Assembly (NCBI GenBank): GCA_016184315.1
Contig: JACPCU010000013.1
Span: 1 to 64,000, forward strand
Reading direction: 5' to 3'
Source: Nitrososphaerota archaeon
GTDB lineage: Archaea > Thermoproteota > Nitrososphaeria > Nitrososphaerales > JACQRY01
Length of the DNA stretch: 64,000 nucleotides
In this document: positions 17,450 to 27,111 of the stretch, in pieces
How positions within the stretch are numbered: position 1 is the stretch's first letter
How the letters are laid out: each line of letters starts with the position of its first letter
The notes under the pieces: model-generated
The model's input: the letters and a program-made list of their open reading frames with translations, nothing else
Databases searched by the model: none
Told to the model about the DNA's origin: nothing
Position numbers and translations under genes: made by a program

Positions 17450-17664
17450 CCTGGTCCCATTAGCACTACCGGCAAGAATATTGCTCCAATGAAGCAAAGA
17501 TAATTTAGGGACAAAAACCATCACTTCTATGTATGATCGTGGGTCCAAACTAGAGGCGAAAAGACTGATTTCGTGCGCATCACCCATAGCATACCCTTAC
17601 CTTGCTTGAAACAAGACTCTAGAACTTCATAAATACTGCAGACTTTAAGATTGGACGACTTTAA

Positions 17665-18543
17665 ATGGCCGATTTTGCCGCATTTCCGTTCACCAGCCGG
17701 TACGTTAGTGTTAACGGCTTCAAGATACATTACATAGAGGAAGGAAGAGGCAGACCCATACTGCTAATCCACGGCAACCCTACTTGGTCATATGAGTGGA
17801 GAAACATCATTCCCCCACTCTCCAAGCAAGGCAGATGCATCGCCTTCGACCTGATAGGCTTCGGCAGATCAGAAAAACCAGACATTGAATACACCTACCA
17901 GCAGCACGCAGCCGTAGTCGACGGCTTCATCAAGGAAATGAACCTGAAAGACATGGTGATGGTTCTCCATGACTGGGGCGCGTCCTTCGGCCTCTGGCAC
18001 ACCATAAACCACCGCGAAAACATCAAAGGAATAGCCATGTTCGAACCCCAGATAACCACCTCCACATGGGATGACTACCAAGGCGAAAGGAGAAAGAAAT
18101 TCGAAATGTTCCGTGACCGGACAATTAACTACGAGCTAGCACAAGTAAAGAACCTGTTTGTGGAACAAATAATCAACAGTGTAATGAAGAAAGAAAGGAT
18201 GACCGGGGTCATAGAAATGTATAGAGAACCCTTTCCGACGGCCGAGTCAAGAAAGGCAATAAGAAGATTCCCTGAAATGCTGCCAATAGGAGAAGACTCA
18301 GAAACATACAAAGAATTCAAGCAAATAGAAGAAGGTCTGTCCGCTCTCAGCATCCCCCTGCTGCTTCTAACTGTAACGCCAGGAGCCATCATGAATGAGA
18401 GCAGGCTAGCCAGAGTTAAGAAAATGACCAGGAACCTCGAAGTGAAACATCTGGGTCCAGGGCTGCACCACTTCCAAGAGGACTACCCCCAGGAAATCGC
18501 CGCAGCAATCATACAGTGGATGAAGACCAACAATCTCAACTAG
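17665..18543 (+). CDS. haloalkane dehalogenase-like alpha/beta hydrolase
   Basis: 292 residues. All five functional residues of haloalkane dehalogenase subfamily II can be placed: Asn38 (HGNPTW) and Trp104 for halide binding, nucleophile Asp103 (LHDWGAS), acid Glu127 (MFEPQ) and His268 (GPGLHHFQED). These enzymes hydrolyse C-halogen bonds, and the HDWG and GPGLxxxQED motifs are distinctive. Epoxide hydrolases share the Asp nucleophile but use different acid and cap motifs. ATG start at 17665. It is a single gene with no dehalogenation neighbours, so the natural substrate is unknown. Confidence 0.85.
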   Translation: MADFAAFPFTSRYVSVNGFKIHYIEEGRGRPILLIHGNPTWSYEWRNIIPPLSKQGRCIAFDLIGFGRSEKPDIEYTYQQHAAVVDGFIKEMNLKDMVMVLHDWGASFGLWHTINHRENIKGIAMFEPQITTSTWDDYQGERRKKFEMFRDRTINYELAQVKNLFVEQIINSVMKKERMTGVIEMYREPFPTAESRKAIRRFPEMLPIGEDSETYKEFKQIEEGLSALSIPLLLLTVTPGAIMNESRLARVKKMTRNLEVKHLGPGLHHFQEDYPQEIAAAIIQWMKTNNLN

Positions 18544-18990
18544 TAGCACAAAACCAACCGCCCGTAAGAAATACTGGTTTTGTCGCGTCAGTTCGGCATA
18601 AGAAAGAGCTAGGCATACTGCAAAAACCACCTGACCTTGAACTAATGTAAGCATACTAAAGATTCCGTTCAAACTTTCGGGGCGCGTTCGATTTACCCGC
18701 TTTATATAACCCCCCTAAATCAGTCCTACGCGAGGGCTCAGAGATCCAGCAAGCCCCCGATAATTGAACAAGCCACTCATAATCTCTAGATGATTCTACG
18801 GGTTACGCAAAAGTATTCTGACGGACGGCCTATGTTGAAAGGGGGGTTCTAAGGTTTCGCAGGAAGAACACATCCATTCGTACCATGATCGAAATACGCC
18901 TCTAAAACTTCATGAACACTCTCGTTTTCAAGGTGTTAAGAAAGAACTGCTGAACCAATATTAACCAGCGTTTTAAGAGATGTCCAGTAG
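18544..18990. other. 450-bp intergenic region with a promoter-like site and inverted repeat
   Basis: CTTTATATAAC at 18700-18710 looks like a strong TATA box with no open frame downstream; transcription would start near 18730. Downstream, GGGCT/AGCCC can form a short stem (about 18735-18757). AACCCCCCT at 18708-18716 is the exact complement of AGGGGGGTT at 18840-18848. This could be an unannotated small RNA gene or a long alaS leader. No known RNA family is recognised. Confidence 0.35.
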
Positions 18991-21729
18991 ATGAAGGAGA
19001 AGGACGCTCTAAGACAAAAGTTCTCTTCAGAGCCAGACAAATACTACAAGGTAGCACTCTTCGAGAGAGAAGGCTTCACCAGACGCCAGTGTGCTTCATG
19101 CGGCAAATTCTTCTGGACACTTGACCCTAATAGAAAGGTTTGTGCTGAGCAGCCCTGCCAATACTACGAATTCCTCGGCAATCCCCCCACACCAATTAGA
19201 CTAGACTACATTGAAACCTGGAAGAGAGTAGAAGAATTCTTCGTGAAGAACGGCCACACCAGTGTTAGGCGCTACCCCGTGGTTTGCAGGTGGAGACCTG
19301 ACCTGTTCTTCACCGTGGCCTCCATCATAGACTTCCAGAGGATAGAAGGCGGGAAAGTTGTGTTTGAAGTGCCTGCTAACCCTCTTATTGTGCCCCAGAT
19401 GTGCCTCCGATTCAACGACATACAGAACGTCGGGGTTTCAGGCAGACATTACACTTCTTTCTGCATGATAGGACAAGCGGCCATCGCCAACTCAGAGGGT
19501 TACTGGAAAGACCGCTGCATAGACCTAGATTACGACATGCTGACCCAGGTGTTGAAGATCCCGAAGGAGGAGATAGTCTTCCTTGAAGACGTATGGGTGG
19601 GCTACGGAGCCTTCGGCTACTCATTAGAGTATCACGCTAGAGGCTTGGAGCTGGGCAACGCCGTCTTCACCGCCTTCGAAGGCACCATTGATGACCACAA
19701 GGAGATGCCTGAGAAGGTCATCGACATGGGCGCAGGCCTAGAAAGATTCACTTGGATCACACAAGGCACCCCTACAAGCTACGACTGCGTCTTCGGACCA
19801 GTGATCCCAAGAATGCTGAAGGAGCTGGGAGTAGAATACGACGAGGACTTCTTCATGCAGTACGCTAAGATCGCAGGCACAGTCAATGTCGATGAAACCC
19901 CAGACATCAGAGCAGCGAAGACCAAGGTAGCCCAAAGCCTAGGCGTGTCTCTGGAAGAGCTGGAGAAGAAGGTCAAACCCCTAGAAGCGATCTACGCTGT
20001 TGCTGATCACGCACGCACCCTTGCCTTCGCTATTGCAGACGGCGGTCTCCCCAGCAACGTGGGCGGAGGATACAATCTCCGCGTAATATACAGGAGGGCA
20101 ATAGACTTCCTTAACGAGTTCAAATGGAAGCTAAAGCTCGAAGATGTTGCAAAGTGGCACGTCGACTATCTGCGCCCAATATACCCTGAGCTGGACGAAC
20201 ATAAGAACGACATCGAGATCATCCTAGGCGTAGAGGAGAAGAGGTATCAGAGCACCAGAGAAAGGATCGGGAAGCTAGCTACCACTCTCCAGAAATCTAC
20301 GACGCCGCTGGGCGAAGAAGACCTGATCAGACTCTACGACTCAGAGGGAGTCACACCGGAAATGCTTGTAAAACACGGTTTACAAATTGCTATCCCGCAA
20401 GACTTCTACGCCAAGGTAACCGCGAGACACGTGGTCCCAAAGAAGATGGTTGAGACCTACAAGTTCGATGTAGATGGACTAGCTCCAACAAGGCTACTCT
20501 TCTACGAGGATCAAAACCTATTCGACTTCCAAGCCAAGATCCTCAAGGTCTTCGAAGGAAGATTCATCATTCTCGACGGGACATCTTTCTACGCCCGGTC
20601 AGGAGGACAGGAACCCGACATAGGCAAGATAGAAGACTTCGAAGTAGTCAACGTAGAGAAGTACGGGCATGTGGTCGTACACGAACTGAAGAATCCGCCA
20701 CCGTTCACCGAGGGACAGACCGTAAACTGCAGCGTCGACAGGCACAGAAGAGGCATCCTGATGAGGCACCACACCGCCACACACGTGTTGAACGGGGCTG
20801 CAAGAAAGCTCCTCGGCCCATGGGTATGGCAGCACTCCGCCTACAAAGACATCGACAAAGCAAGACTCGACGTCACCCACTACGCGCATCTAACCAGAGA
20901 AGACATCCAGAAGCTGGAAGAAATGGCCAACGAAATCGTAATCAAAAACGTCCCTGTAATCAAAGAAATCTTGCCCAGAGGCGAAGCTGAAAACAAATAC
21001 GGCTTCACCATCTACCAGGGAGGCGTAGTCCCAGGAAAAGAAGTCAGAATACAGAACATCTCGGGATGGGACGTAGAGGCATGCGGCGGAACCCATTGCA
21101 CAAGAACAGGAGATATAGGCTTCATCAAGATCCTGAAAGCTGAGCGCGTCCAAGACGGCATAGAGCGCCTCGAATTCGTAGCAGGGGAAGTGGCGTTAAA
21201 ACAAATTCAGTCCCAAGCCCAAACCGTTTCCGAGCTGAGTCAACGCCTAGGCGCACCGCAGGACAAGATTGTTGAATCGGTGAACAACAGTCTAACCCAT
21301 CTAGAGAACCTTAAGAAACAGCAGAGGACCTTGATGAAGAGGGTTTCATCAGCACTCGCCAAAGAGATCGCGTCGTCAGCAACCAGCATTGACGGCGTGA
21401 AGATCCATGTAAGCCCAGATGTTGATCTGGACGACGAATATCAGATTGCTTTAGGAGAGCAAGCGGTCAACGTCAACCCGGAAATGGTGTATGCAGCGTT
21501 TCTGCCGAGAAACGGCCGTGTCAGAGTATTGATTTTCAGTGGCAAAGACGCACAAAAGAGAGGAGTGCATGCCGGCAACGCTACAAAAGAGATCGCTAAG
21601 CTTGTAGGCGGATCAGGCGGAGGAGACGCAGCCTTTGGTCAAGGAGGAGGAACAATAGTGGACAAGATTGATGAAGCCAAGAAATCTCTTCTCACATATG
21701 TGAAGAATACTCTTGACCGCCAAAAATAG
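18991..21729 (+). CDS. alaS: alanyl-tRNA synthetase (archaeal type)
   Basis: Charges tRNA-Ala. 912 residues with the archaeal N-terminal extension bearing a zinc-type cluster (CASCGKFFW...CAEQPCQYYE), then the class II catalytic core, the editing domain with HHTATHVLNG and ACGGTHC zinc/catalytic motifs (about residues 595 and 700), and the C-terminal oligomerisation domain ending in a glycine-rich GGSGGGD segment. ATG start at 18991. Followed 21 bp later by leuS, forming a synthetase pair. Confidence 0.98.
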   Translation: MKEKDALRQKFSSEPDKYYKVALFEREGFTRRQCASCGKFFWTLDPNRKVCAEQPCQYYEFLGNPPTPIRLDYIETWKRVEEFFVKNGHTSVRRYPVVCRWRPDLFFTVASIIDFQRIEGGKVVFEVPANPLIVPQMCLRFNDIQNVGVSGRHYTSFCMIGQAAIANSEGYWKDRCIDLDYDMLTQVLKIPKEEIVFLEDVWVGYGAFGYSLEYHARGLELGNAVFTAFEGTIDDHKEMPEKVIDMGAGLERFTWITQGTPTSYDCVFGPVIPRMLKELGVEYDEDFFMQYAKIAGTVNVDETPDIRAAKTKVAQSLGVSLEELEKKVKPLEAIYAVADHARTLAFAIADGGLPSNVGGGYNLRVIYRRAIDFLNEFKWKLKLEDVAKWHVDYLRPIYPELDEHKNDIEIILGVEEKRYQSTRERIGKLATTLQKSTTPLGEEDLIRLYDSEGVTPEMLVKHGLQIAIPQDFYAKVTARHVVPKKMVETYKFDVDGLAPTRLLFYEDQNLFDFQAKILKVFEGRFIILDGTSFYARSGGQEPDIGKIEDFEVVNVEKYGHVVVHELKNPPPFTEGQTVNCSVDRHRRGILMRHHTATHVLNGAARKLLGPWVWQHSAYKDIDKARLDVTHYAHLTREDIQKLEEMANEIVIKNVPVIKEILPRGEAENKYGFTIYQGGVVPGKEVRIQNISGWDVEACGGTHCTRTGDIGFIKILKAERVQDGIERLEFVAGEVALKQIQSQAQTVSELSQRLGAPQDKIVESVNNSLTHLENLKKQQRTLMKRVSSALAKEIASSATSIDGVKIHVSPDVDLDDEYQIALGEQAVNVNPEMVYAAFLPRNGRVRVLIFSGKDAQKRGVHAGNATKEIAKLVGGSGGGDAAFGQGGGTIVDKIDEAKKSLLTYVKNTLDRQK

Positions 21730-21750
21730 GATTATGGTGAATCAAGGATC

Positions 21751-24666
21751 TTGCCTATAGAGTGGCACAAGATAGAGGAAAAGTGGAGAAAGAAGTGGGA
21801 GGAAGCCCACATCTTTGAAGCTAACCCAGATACCTCCAAACCCAAATACTTCCTGACAGTAGCCTACCCTTACCCCAACTCACCGCAGCACATCGGCCAC
21901 GGACGAACCTACACACTGGCAGACGTGCACGCCCGCTACATGAGGATGAAGGGATACAATGTTCTCTTCCCCATGGCCTTCCACTACACTGGCACCCCGA
22001 TACTCGCCATGGCCAAGAGGCTGGCAAACAAAGACCATGAACTCCTAGATACCTTCACCCGCATCTACAAAGTCCCTGAAAACATGCTGGCCTCACTATC
22101 GAAACCCCTTGACATCGCCAGATACTTCCACGAAGAGATCAAAGCAGGAATGAAAGAGATAGGTTACTCAATGGATTGGAGAAGAGAATTCACCACCGTC
22201 GATCCCACTTACAGCAAGTTCATCGAATGGCAGTTCAAGAAACTCCACGACAAAGGCTTGATCACACAGGGCAGCCACCCAGTGGGCTGGTGCCCCAACG
22301 ACGGCAACCCTGTTGGTCAGCATGATACGCTTGGAGACATCGAGCCGGAGATAGGCGAGTATACCGTGATTAAGTTCCCGTTCGAAGACGCGTATCTACC
22401 GGCTGCGACCCTGCGATGTGAAACCATCTTCGGTGTCACTAACATGTGGCTGAACCCTGAAGCGGATTACGTAAAGATAGAGGTTGACGGCGAGTATCTT
22501 ATCGTGAGCAAGGAAAGCGCCAAGAAGATGGAGTATTTGGGGATAAACGCAAATGAAAGGAGCAGGTTCAAGGGTTCTCAGCTCATAGGTAAGTCAGCGA
22601 AGAACCCTGTCACAGGTTCATCCCTGCTGATCCTGCCCGCTACCTTCGTCGACCCGAAGAATGCTACAGGAGTGGTGATGTCAGTCCCAGCTCACGCGCC
22701 ATACGACATGCAGGCTTTAATCGACTTGGCTGCGGACACAGAGACTCTCCGAGAATTCAATCTACAACAGGAATCAGTGAAGAGAATAGACGCGATAACA
22801 ATAGTAGATTCCGAAGGCTACTCTGAAAACCCTGCCATGGAGCTGATCCATAGGCTGAAAGTCACTTCTCAGGACGACCCGAAGCTCGAAGAAGCAACAT
22901 CAGAGCTTTATTCACATGAATTCCACAAAGGGCAGATGAGACAGTCATGCGGCAAATACTCTGGGCTGCCTGTTGCGGATGCCCGTGATAGAGTTAAAGA
23001 TGCATTGCTAGCTGGGAAGAAGGCTTTCCCGCTACCTGAAATAACGAATAGACCCGTGGTGTGCAGGTGCGGCGCAGAATGCGTCGTCAAAATCTTCGAA
23101 AACCAGTGGTTCATCAACTACGGCGACAAGGAGTGGAAGCGCCTCGCGGAAGAATGCTTGAAGGATATGAGCCTTCTCCCTGAGGACATTCGCAGCGAGT
23201 TTGAGTACACCATCGGTTGGCTGAAGGAGAAGGCGTGTGCAAGAAAATCGGGGCTGGGCACTCCTGTGCCGTGGGAGAAGACTTGGATCATTGAGAGCCT
23301 CTCCGACTCCACCATATACATGGCCTACTATGTCCTCGCCAAGTCCATCAACAAGCATAAGATGTTTGTATCGCAGCTCACTGAAGCCTTCTTCGACTAC
23401 GTGTTGCTCGGAAAAGGTGACCCTACGCAGGTTGCAACCTCTTCACGAACAGATCTAGACATACTAGAGGAGATTAGACAGGAATTCGCGTACTTCTACC
23501 CGTTGGACAGCAGGCACTCAGGCAGAGACCTTGTGCCCAACCATCTCACATTCTTCATCTTTAACCACTCAGCGATCTTCCCCAAGGAAAACTGGCCACG
23601 GCAGATAGTTGTCAACGGAAGCGTCCTGATGGATGGGAAGAAAATGTCCAAGTCCTTCGGAAATATCGTGCCCCTTAGAAGCGCCATCGAGACCTATGCC
23701 GCTGATCCCCTCAGGCTCACTATAATGGCGACAGCTGAGCTCCTGCAAGACGCGGATGTAAGCCTCGAAATGGTGAGAACATTCAGAGAGAGGCTTGAAA
23801 AATTCTATGCTATGGCCATGCAGATCAAGGAGGAAGGAGCAGAAGAAGATGGCGCCTCAAGCGTGATCGATCGTTGGCTCCTAAGTCGACTGCAAAGCCA
23901 TATAGCTTCCACTGGCGAAGCCATGGAGAAGCTGAGGGTAAGAGAGGCGATACATCACTGCGTGTATCTCTTCGACCAAGACATCCAGTGGTACGTGCGG
24001 AGAATAAGCGGGAACCAGGGTCAAGCTGCGAAAAGGAAGGTCAACAGCGTTCTCAGCAGAGCAGTGGAGGCTAGAGTAAGACTACTTGCTCCGTTCACGC
24101 CCCACTTATGCGAAGAGATATGGTCTCTTCTAGGTAAAGACGGGTTTGCGTCAAACGCGTCTTGGCCTCAGCCTGATACATCGAAGATTGACCCTGTGGC
24201 GGAGGAGGCAGAAGAGCTAGTCAAGAGCCTTTTGGAGGATACTCAGAGCATCATTAGGGTCATGAAGGTCAATCCTAAGCGCATCGTCTTCTACACTGCT
24301 GCTAAGTGGAAGTGGAAGGCGTATCTTGAGGCTCTGAAGTTGGCTGAGGAAGGGCAGGTTAATACCGGCGCATTGATGCGCCGGTTGATGGATGACCCAG
24401 AGATGAAGGCGCGTGCAAAAGAGGTATCTTCACTCGCCCAGAAACTTCCTTCAGACCTGACAGCTCTGCCATCGGACAGGAGAGGGGTGAGATTCAGGGT
24501 GGGTCAGCTTGATGAGCATTCTATTCTGAGGGATGCTAAGGACTTCTTTGGCAATGAGCTTGAGGCAGAGATTCAGGTTTACGCTGAGCATGATCCAGAA
24601 AGGTATGATCCTTTGAAGAGGGGTGTTAACGCTAAGCCTTATCGGCCGGCTGTCTACGTAGAGTAA
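21751..24666 (+). CDS. leuS: leucyl-tRNA synthetase (archaeal type)
   Basis: Class I synthetase, 971 residues. HIGH signature in PQHIGHGRTYT (about residue 50), KMSKS motif in KKMSKSFGN (about 630), editing CP1 domain between them, and archaeal-type C-terminus. TTG start at 21751 yields MPIEWHKIEEKW, the usual N-terminus. Third-base preference drifts from A/C-ending codons at the 5' end to G/T-ending at the 3' end. Confidence 0.98.
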   Translation: MPIEWHKIEEKWRKKWEEAHIFEANPDTSKPKYFLTVAYPYPNSPQHIGHGRTYTLADVHARYMRMKGYNVLFPMAFHYTGTPILAMAKRLANKDHELLDTFTRIYKVPENMLASLSKPLDIARYFHEEIKAGMKEIGYSMDWRREFTTVDPTYSKFIEWQFKKLHDKGLITQGSHPVGWCPNDGNPVGQHDTLGDIEPEIGEYTVIKFPFEDAYLPAATLRCETIFGVTNMWLNPEADYVKIEVDGEYLIVSKESAKKMEYLGINANERSRFKGSQLIGKSAKNPVTGSSLLILPATFVDPKNATGVVMSVPAHAPYDMQALIDLAADTETLREFNLQQESVKRIDAITIVDSEGYSENPAMELIHRLKVTSQDDPKLEEATSELYSHEFHKGQMRQSCGKYSGLPVADARDRVKDALLAGKKAFPLPEITNRPVVCRCGAECVVKIFENQWFINYGDKEWKRLAEECLKDMSLLPEDIRSEFEYTIGWLKEKACARKSGLGTPVPWEKTWIIESLSDSTIYMAYYVLAKSINKHKMFVSQLTEAFFDYVLLGKGDPTQVATSSRTDLDILEEIRQEFAYFYPLDSRHSGRDLVPNHLTFFIFNHSAIFPKENWPRQIVVNGSVLMDGKKMSKSFGNIVPLRSAIETYAADPLRLTIMATAELLQDADVSLEMVRTFRERLEKFYAMAMQIKEEGAEEDGASSVIDRWLLSRLQSHIASTGEAMEKLRVREAIHHCVYLFDQDIQWYVRRISGNQGQAAKRKVNSVLSRAVEARVRLLAPFTPHLCEEIWSLLGKDGFASNASWPQPDTSKIDPVAEEAEELVKSLLEDTQSIIRVMKVNPKRIVFYTAAKWKWKAYLEALKLAEEGQVNTGALMRRLMDDPEMKARAKEVSSLAQKLPSDLTALPSDRRGVRFRVGQLDEHSILRDAKDFFGNELEAEIQVYAEHDPERYDPLKRGVNAKPYRPAVYVE

Positions 24667-24678
24667 GATCTGTTGGAT

Positions 24679-25644
24679 CTATCTGAAGCTGGGGATCACT
24701 TTCTCGGCGAAGAGTCTCATCTTCATGTGAATGTTTTCGTCGCTCATGCCTGAGAACCTGAATCTCAGGATCAGGTGATCGGTGTTGAATTCCTTGGCGT
24801 AGAACTCTGTTCTTTTGACGCATTCGCCGGGGTCTCCGCGGATGAAGGTGTTGGCTGGGAGCTTGGTTGGGTCGGAGTCGTGTAGTTCTTTGACTGAGGG
24901 GGCTTTGAGGTAGGATTTTGTGAAGTATTCTGTTACTAGTTGGTCGTCTCTTCTGCTTTCTTCTTCGGTTGGGTTGATGGTGGTCTCCCGCATGAGGGGT
25001 CTCTCTTTGGGTTTTTCGCTGGTCTTGAGGGCTGCGTCGTAGATGTTGTAGAAGCGTTTCAGTCCGGAGATGGGTATGCTGGGTCCGGGGAGGAAGGCGT
25101 CTCCTACGGCTGCTGCTAGTCTTGTTCCTGAGTCTGTTCTGCCGCCGATCCAGATTGGTGGTCCTCCGCTTTGGGTTGGGGTGAAGGCTAGTTTGGCTCC
25201 TTCAAGGGTGTAGAAGTTGCCGTTGTGGGAGACGGTTTCGCCGCGCCAGAGTTTCCGTATGATTTCTAGTTGTTCTTTGAATCTGCTTGCTCTGCCTTTG
25301 GGTTCCATGCCGTATGCGGTGTAGTCGTCTCTGAACCGTGTGCCTCCGAGGCCTGCTCCTAGGATTAGTCTTCCGCCTGAGATCATGTCGAGGAGGGCTG
25401 TTTCTTCTGCGAGTCTTACGGGGTGGTACATGGGTGGGATCATGACGCTGGTGCCTAGGGTTAGTTTTTTGGTTGATGCGGCTATCCATGTTAGTGGGAT
25501 GAGGGGTGAGGGGTATGATCCTTTGGAGCCGTGGGCTTCTCCCATCCATATGGAGTCGTAGCCTAGGCGGGCGGCTTCTGTGGCGTCGTTGAGTAGGGTT
25601 TCAAAGGTGGATTCGAAGGGCATGAGGTGGATTCCGAATTTCAT
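24679..25644 (-). CDS. luciferase-like (LLM) flavin/F420-dependent oxidoreductase
   Basis: 321 residues, bacterial-luciferase-fold TIM barrel: MKFGIHLMPFESTFETLLNDATEAARLGYDSIWMGEAH, then VRLAEETALLDMISGGRLILGAGLGG, and GPPIWIGGR, the signature of F420-dependent members (methylene-H4MPT reductase and F420-dependent dehydrogenase relatives). The substrate cannot be told from sequence alone. Convergent with leuS (12 bp gap). Its start faces the isopropylmalate-synthase gene across 220 bp. Confidence 0.88.
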   Translation of the reverse strand: MKFGIHLMPFESTFETLLNDATEAARLGYDSIWMGEAHGSKGSYPSPLIPLTWIAASTKKLTLGTSVMIPPMYHPVRLAEETALLDMISGGRLILGAGLGGTRFRDDYTAYGMEPKGRASRFKEQLEIIRKLWRGETVSHNGNFYTLEGAKLAFTPTQSGGPPIWIGGRTDSGTRLAAAVGDAFLPGPSIPISGLKRFYNIYDAALKTSEKPKERPLMRETTINPTEEESRRDDQLVTEYFTKSYLKAPSVKELHDSDPTKLPANTFIRGDPGECVKRTEFYAKEFNTDHLILRFRFSGMSDENIHMKMRLFAEKVIPSFR

Positions 25645-25844
25645 GGTTTCTGTGTTTGTGGGGGTGGCTGTTAAGGTCTTCGGATCGGGTTGGGGGCGGG
25701 TGAGAGGGGGGAGAGACAGACAGAGAGAGACCTAGGTGTCGTCATGGAGGGCGTGTTTGTGGGGGAGTGATGGGGGATGTGGTTAGGGTGATGTGTTTCT
25801 TTGGAAGGATGGGGGTATGTTTGAGTTTGCGTGGGGGCGGGGTA

Positions 25845-25856
25845 GCGTATAAAAGG
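25845..25856 (+). promoter_or_regulatory. TATA box of the isopropylmalate-synthase-like gene
   Basis: GCGTATAAAAGG, a strong TATA element. Transcription should start near 25877, so the TTG at 25861 cannot be the start codon; this favours the GTG at 25924. Confidence 0.6.
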
Positions 25857-25923
25857 AGGCTTGATTCGGTCATTGTTGATTCAGACTTTGAGCAAGGAGC
25901 CTTGGAGGAGCGACAAATGGTTC

Positions 25924-27111
25924 GTGAGTCCTTACAACTTTCTGGATGAGGTTCGTGAGAACCTTAAGCTGCCGTCGAGGGTCAACATTCTTGACACGAC
26001 TCTGAGGGACGGGGAGCAGCAGTCCAACATCGTTCTCCGCAGGGATGAGAAGATCAGGGTTGCTCAGGCTTTGGATGAGGCGGGGGTGAACATGATTGAG
26101 GCGGGTATGCCTGCTGTGGCGGATTTTGAGGCTGCCACGATCAGGGATATTGCTAAGCTGGGGCTGCAGGCCGATGTCTATGCTTTTTCGAGGTGCATGA
26201 AGGCTGACGTTGAGTTGGCGAGGAAGTGTGACGTGGAGGGGATAGTCATGGAGATTCCTTCGAGCCATCACTTGATCGAGTATGCGTATGGGTGGCCTGT
26301 TGAGAAGGCTATTGAGCTTTCTGTGGAGGCGACTTTGTATGCTGCTGCCCACGGGTTGAAGGTTACGTTCTTCACCATAGATTCTACTAGGGCGCCGGAG
26401 TCCTACTGGAAGATCATTGACGCTGTGTACAGTGATGGGCATATGGATGAGTTGGCTGTTGTTGACACCTTCGGTGTGTGTCATCCTCACGCGGTGAAGT
26501 ATTTTGTTGATAAGGTTCGGGAGAAGGTCCGTAAGCCCCTGCACTTCCATGGTCACAACGACTTTGGGTTGGGTGTGGCTAACGCTATGGCTGCTGTGGA
26601 GGCAGGTGTGCAGACTATTCATACGACGGTGAACGGGATCGGTGAGAGGGTCGGCAACACTTCCCTGGAGGAGGCGGTGATGGCTATGAAGCTGCTCTAC
26701 GGTGTTGACAGTGACGTTAAGCCTGAGAAGCTTTACGCGCTTTCTAATCTTGTTCAGGATCTTACAGGTGTGAAGATGCCTCCTAACAAGCCGGTTGTAG
26801 GGAGCAATGTGTTCACTACGGAGTCGGGGATAGTGGGAGGTTGGTGGTCGAGGCTTGAACCCCTCAATATGCCTACCGAAATGTTCCCCTTCACCCCTGA
26901 AGCAGTAGGCCATGGCAAGGTGAATGTGGTCATCGGGAAGAAGAGCGGTAGAGACACGATCCTCTACAAGGCCAAGAAGCTGGGCTTGGATATTCCGCTT
27001 GAAAAGGTGGACGAGGTGCTCTACAAGGTTAAGCTCTTCGCAGTCGAAAAGAAGAGAATCTTGACGGACGAAGAGTTCGCCGAAATCGTGGAGAAACTAG
27101 GAAAATCCTAA
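25924..27111 (+). CDS. 2-isopropylmalate / homocitrate synthase family protein
   Basis: Claisen condensation of acetyl-CoA with a 2-oxoacid. DRE-TIM motifs: ILDTTLRDGEQQSNIV at the N-terminus, a metal-binding pair in HFHGHNDFG, and NGIGERVGNTSLEE. About 395 residues, lacking the LeuA regulatory domain, which fits homocitrate synthase, citramalate-type or Aksa-like enzymes as well as a short isopropylmalate synthase. The frame is open from 25861; the GTG at 25924 is chosen because of the upstream TATA box and GGAGGAG at about 25904. No other leucine or lysine genes are nearby. Ends in a 4-bp overlap with the convergent gene. Confidence 0.85.
   Translation: MSPYNFLDEVRENLKLPSRVNILDTTLRDGEQQSNIVLRRDEKIRVAQALDEAGVNMIEAGMPAVADFEAATIRDIAKLGLQADVYAFSRCMKADVELARKCDVEGIVMEIPSSHHLIEYAYGWPVEKAIELSVEATLYAAAHGLKVTFFTIDSTRAPESYWKIIDAVYSDGHMDELAVVDTFGVCHPHAVKYFVDKVREKVRKPLHFHGHNDFGLGVANAMAAVEAGVQTIHTTVNGIGERVGNTSLEEAVMAMKLLYGVDSDVKPEKLYALSNLVQDLTGVKMPPNKPVVGSNVFTTESGIVGGWWSRLEPLNMPTEMFPFTPEAVGHGKVNVVIGKKSGRDTILYKAKKLGLDIPLEKVDEVLYKVKLFAVEKKRILTDEEFAEIVEKLGKS

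Noticed and set aside
17330-17450. A complete tRNA ending at 17449
   Set aside because: No D arm or anticodon stem can be formed upstream; the 5' acceptor candidate AGAGCCC leaves two mismatches and lies in the gapN frame.
18708-18848. Long-range AACCCCCCT/AGGGGGGTT stem as part of an RNA
   Set aside because: The 5' arm lies between the TATA box and the predicted start of transcription, so it would not be in the RNA if that TATA box is used; kept only as a DNA-level repeat.
25870-26913. 347-codon minus-strand frame opposite the isopropylmalate-synthase gene
   Set aside because: His/Arg/Leu-rich shadow of a gene with complete catalytic motifs on the plus strand.
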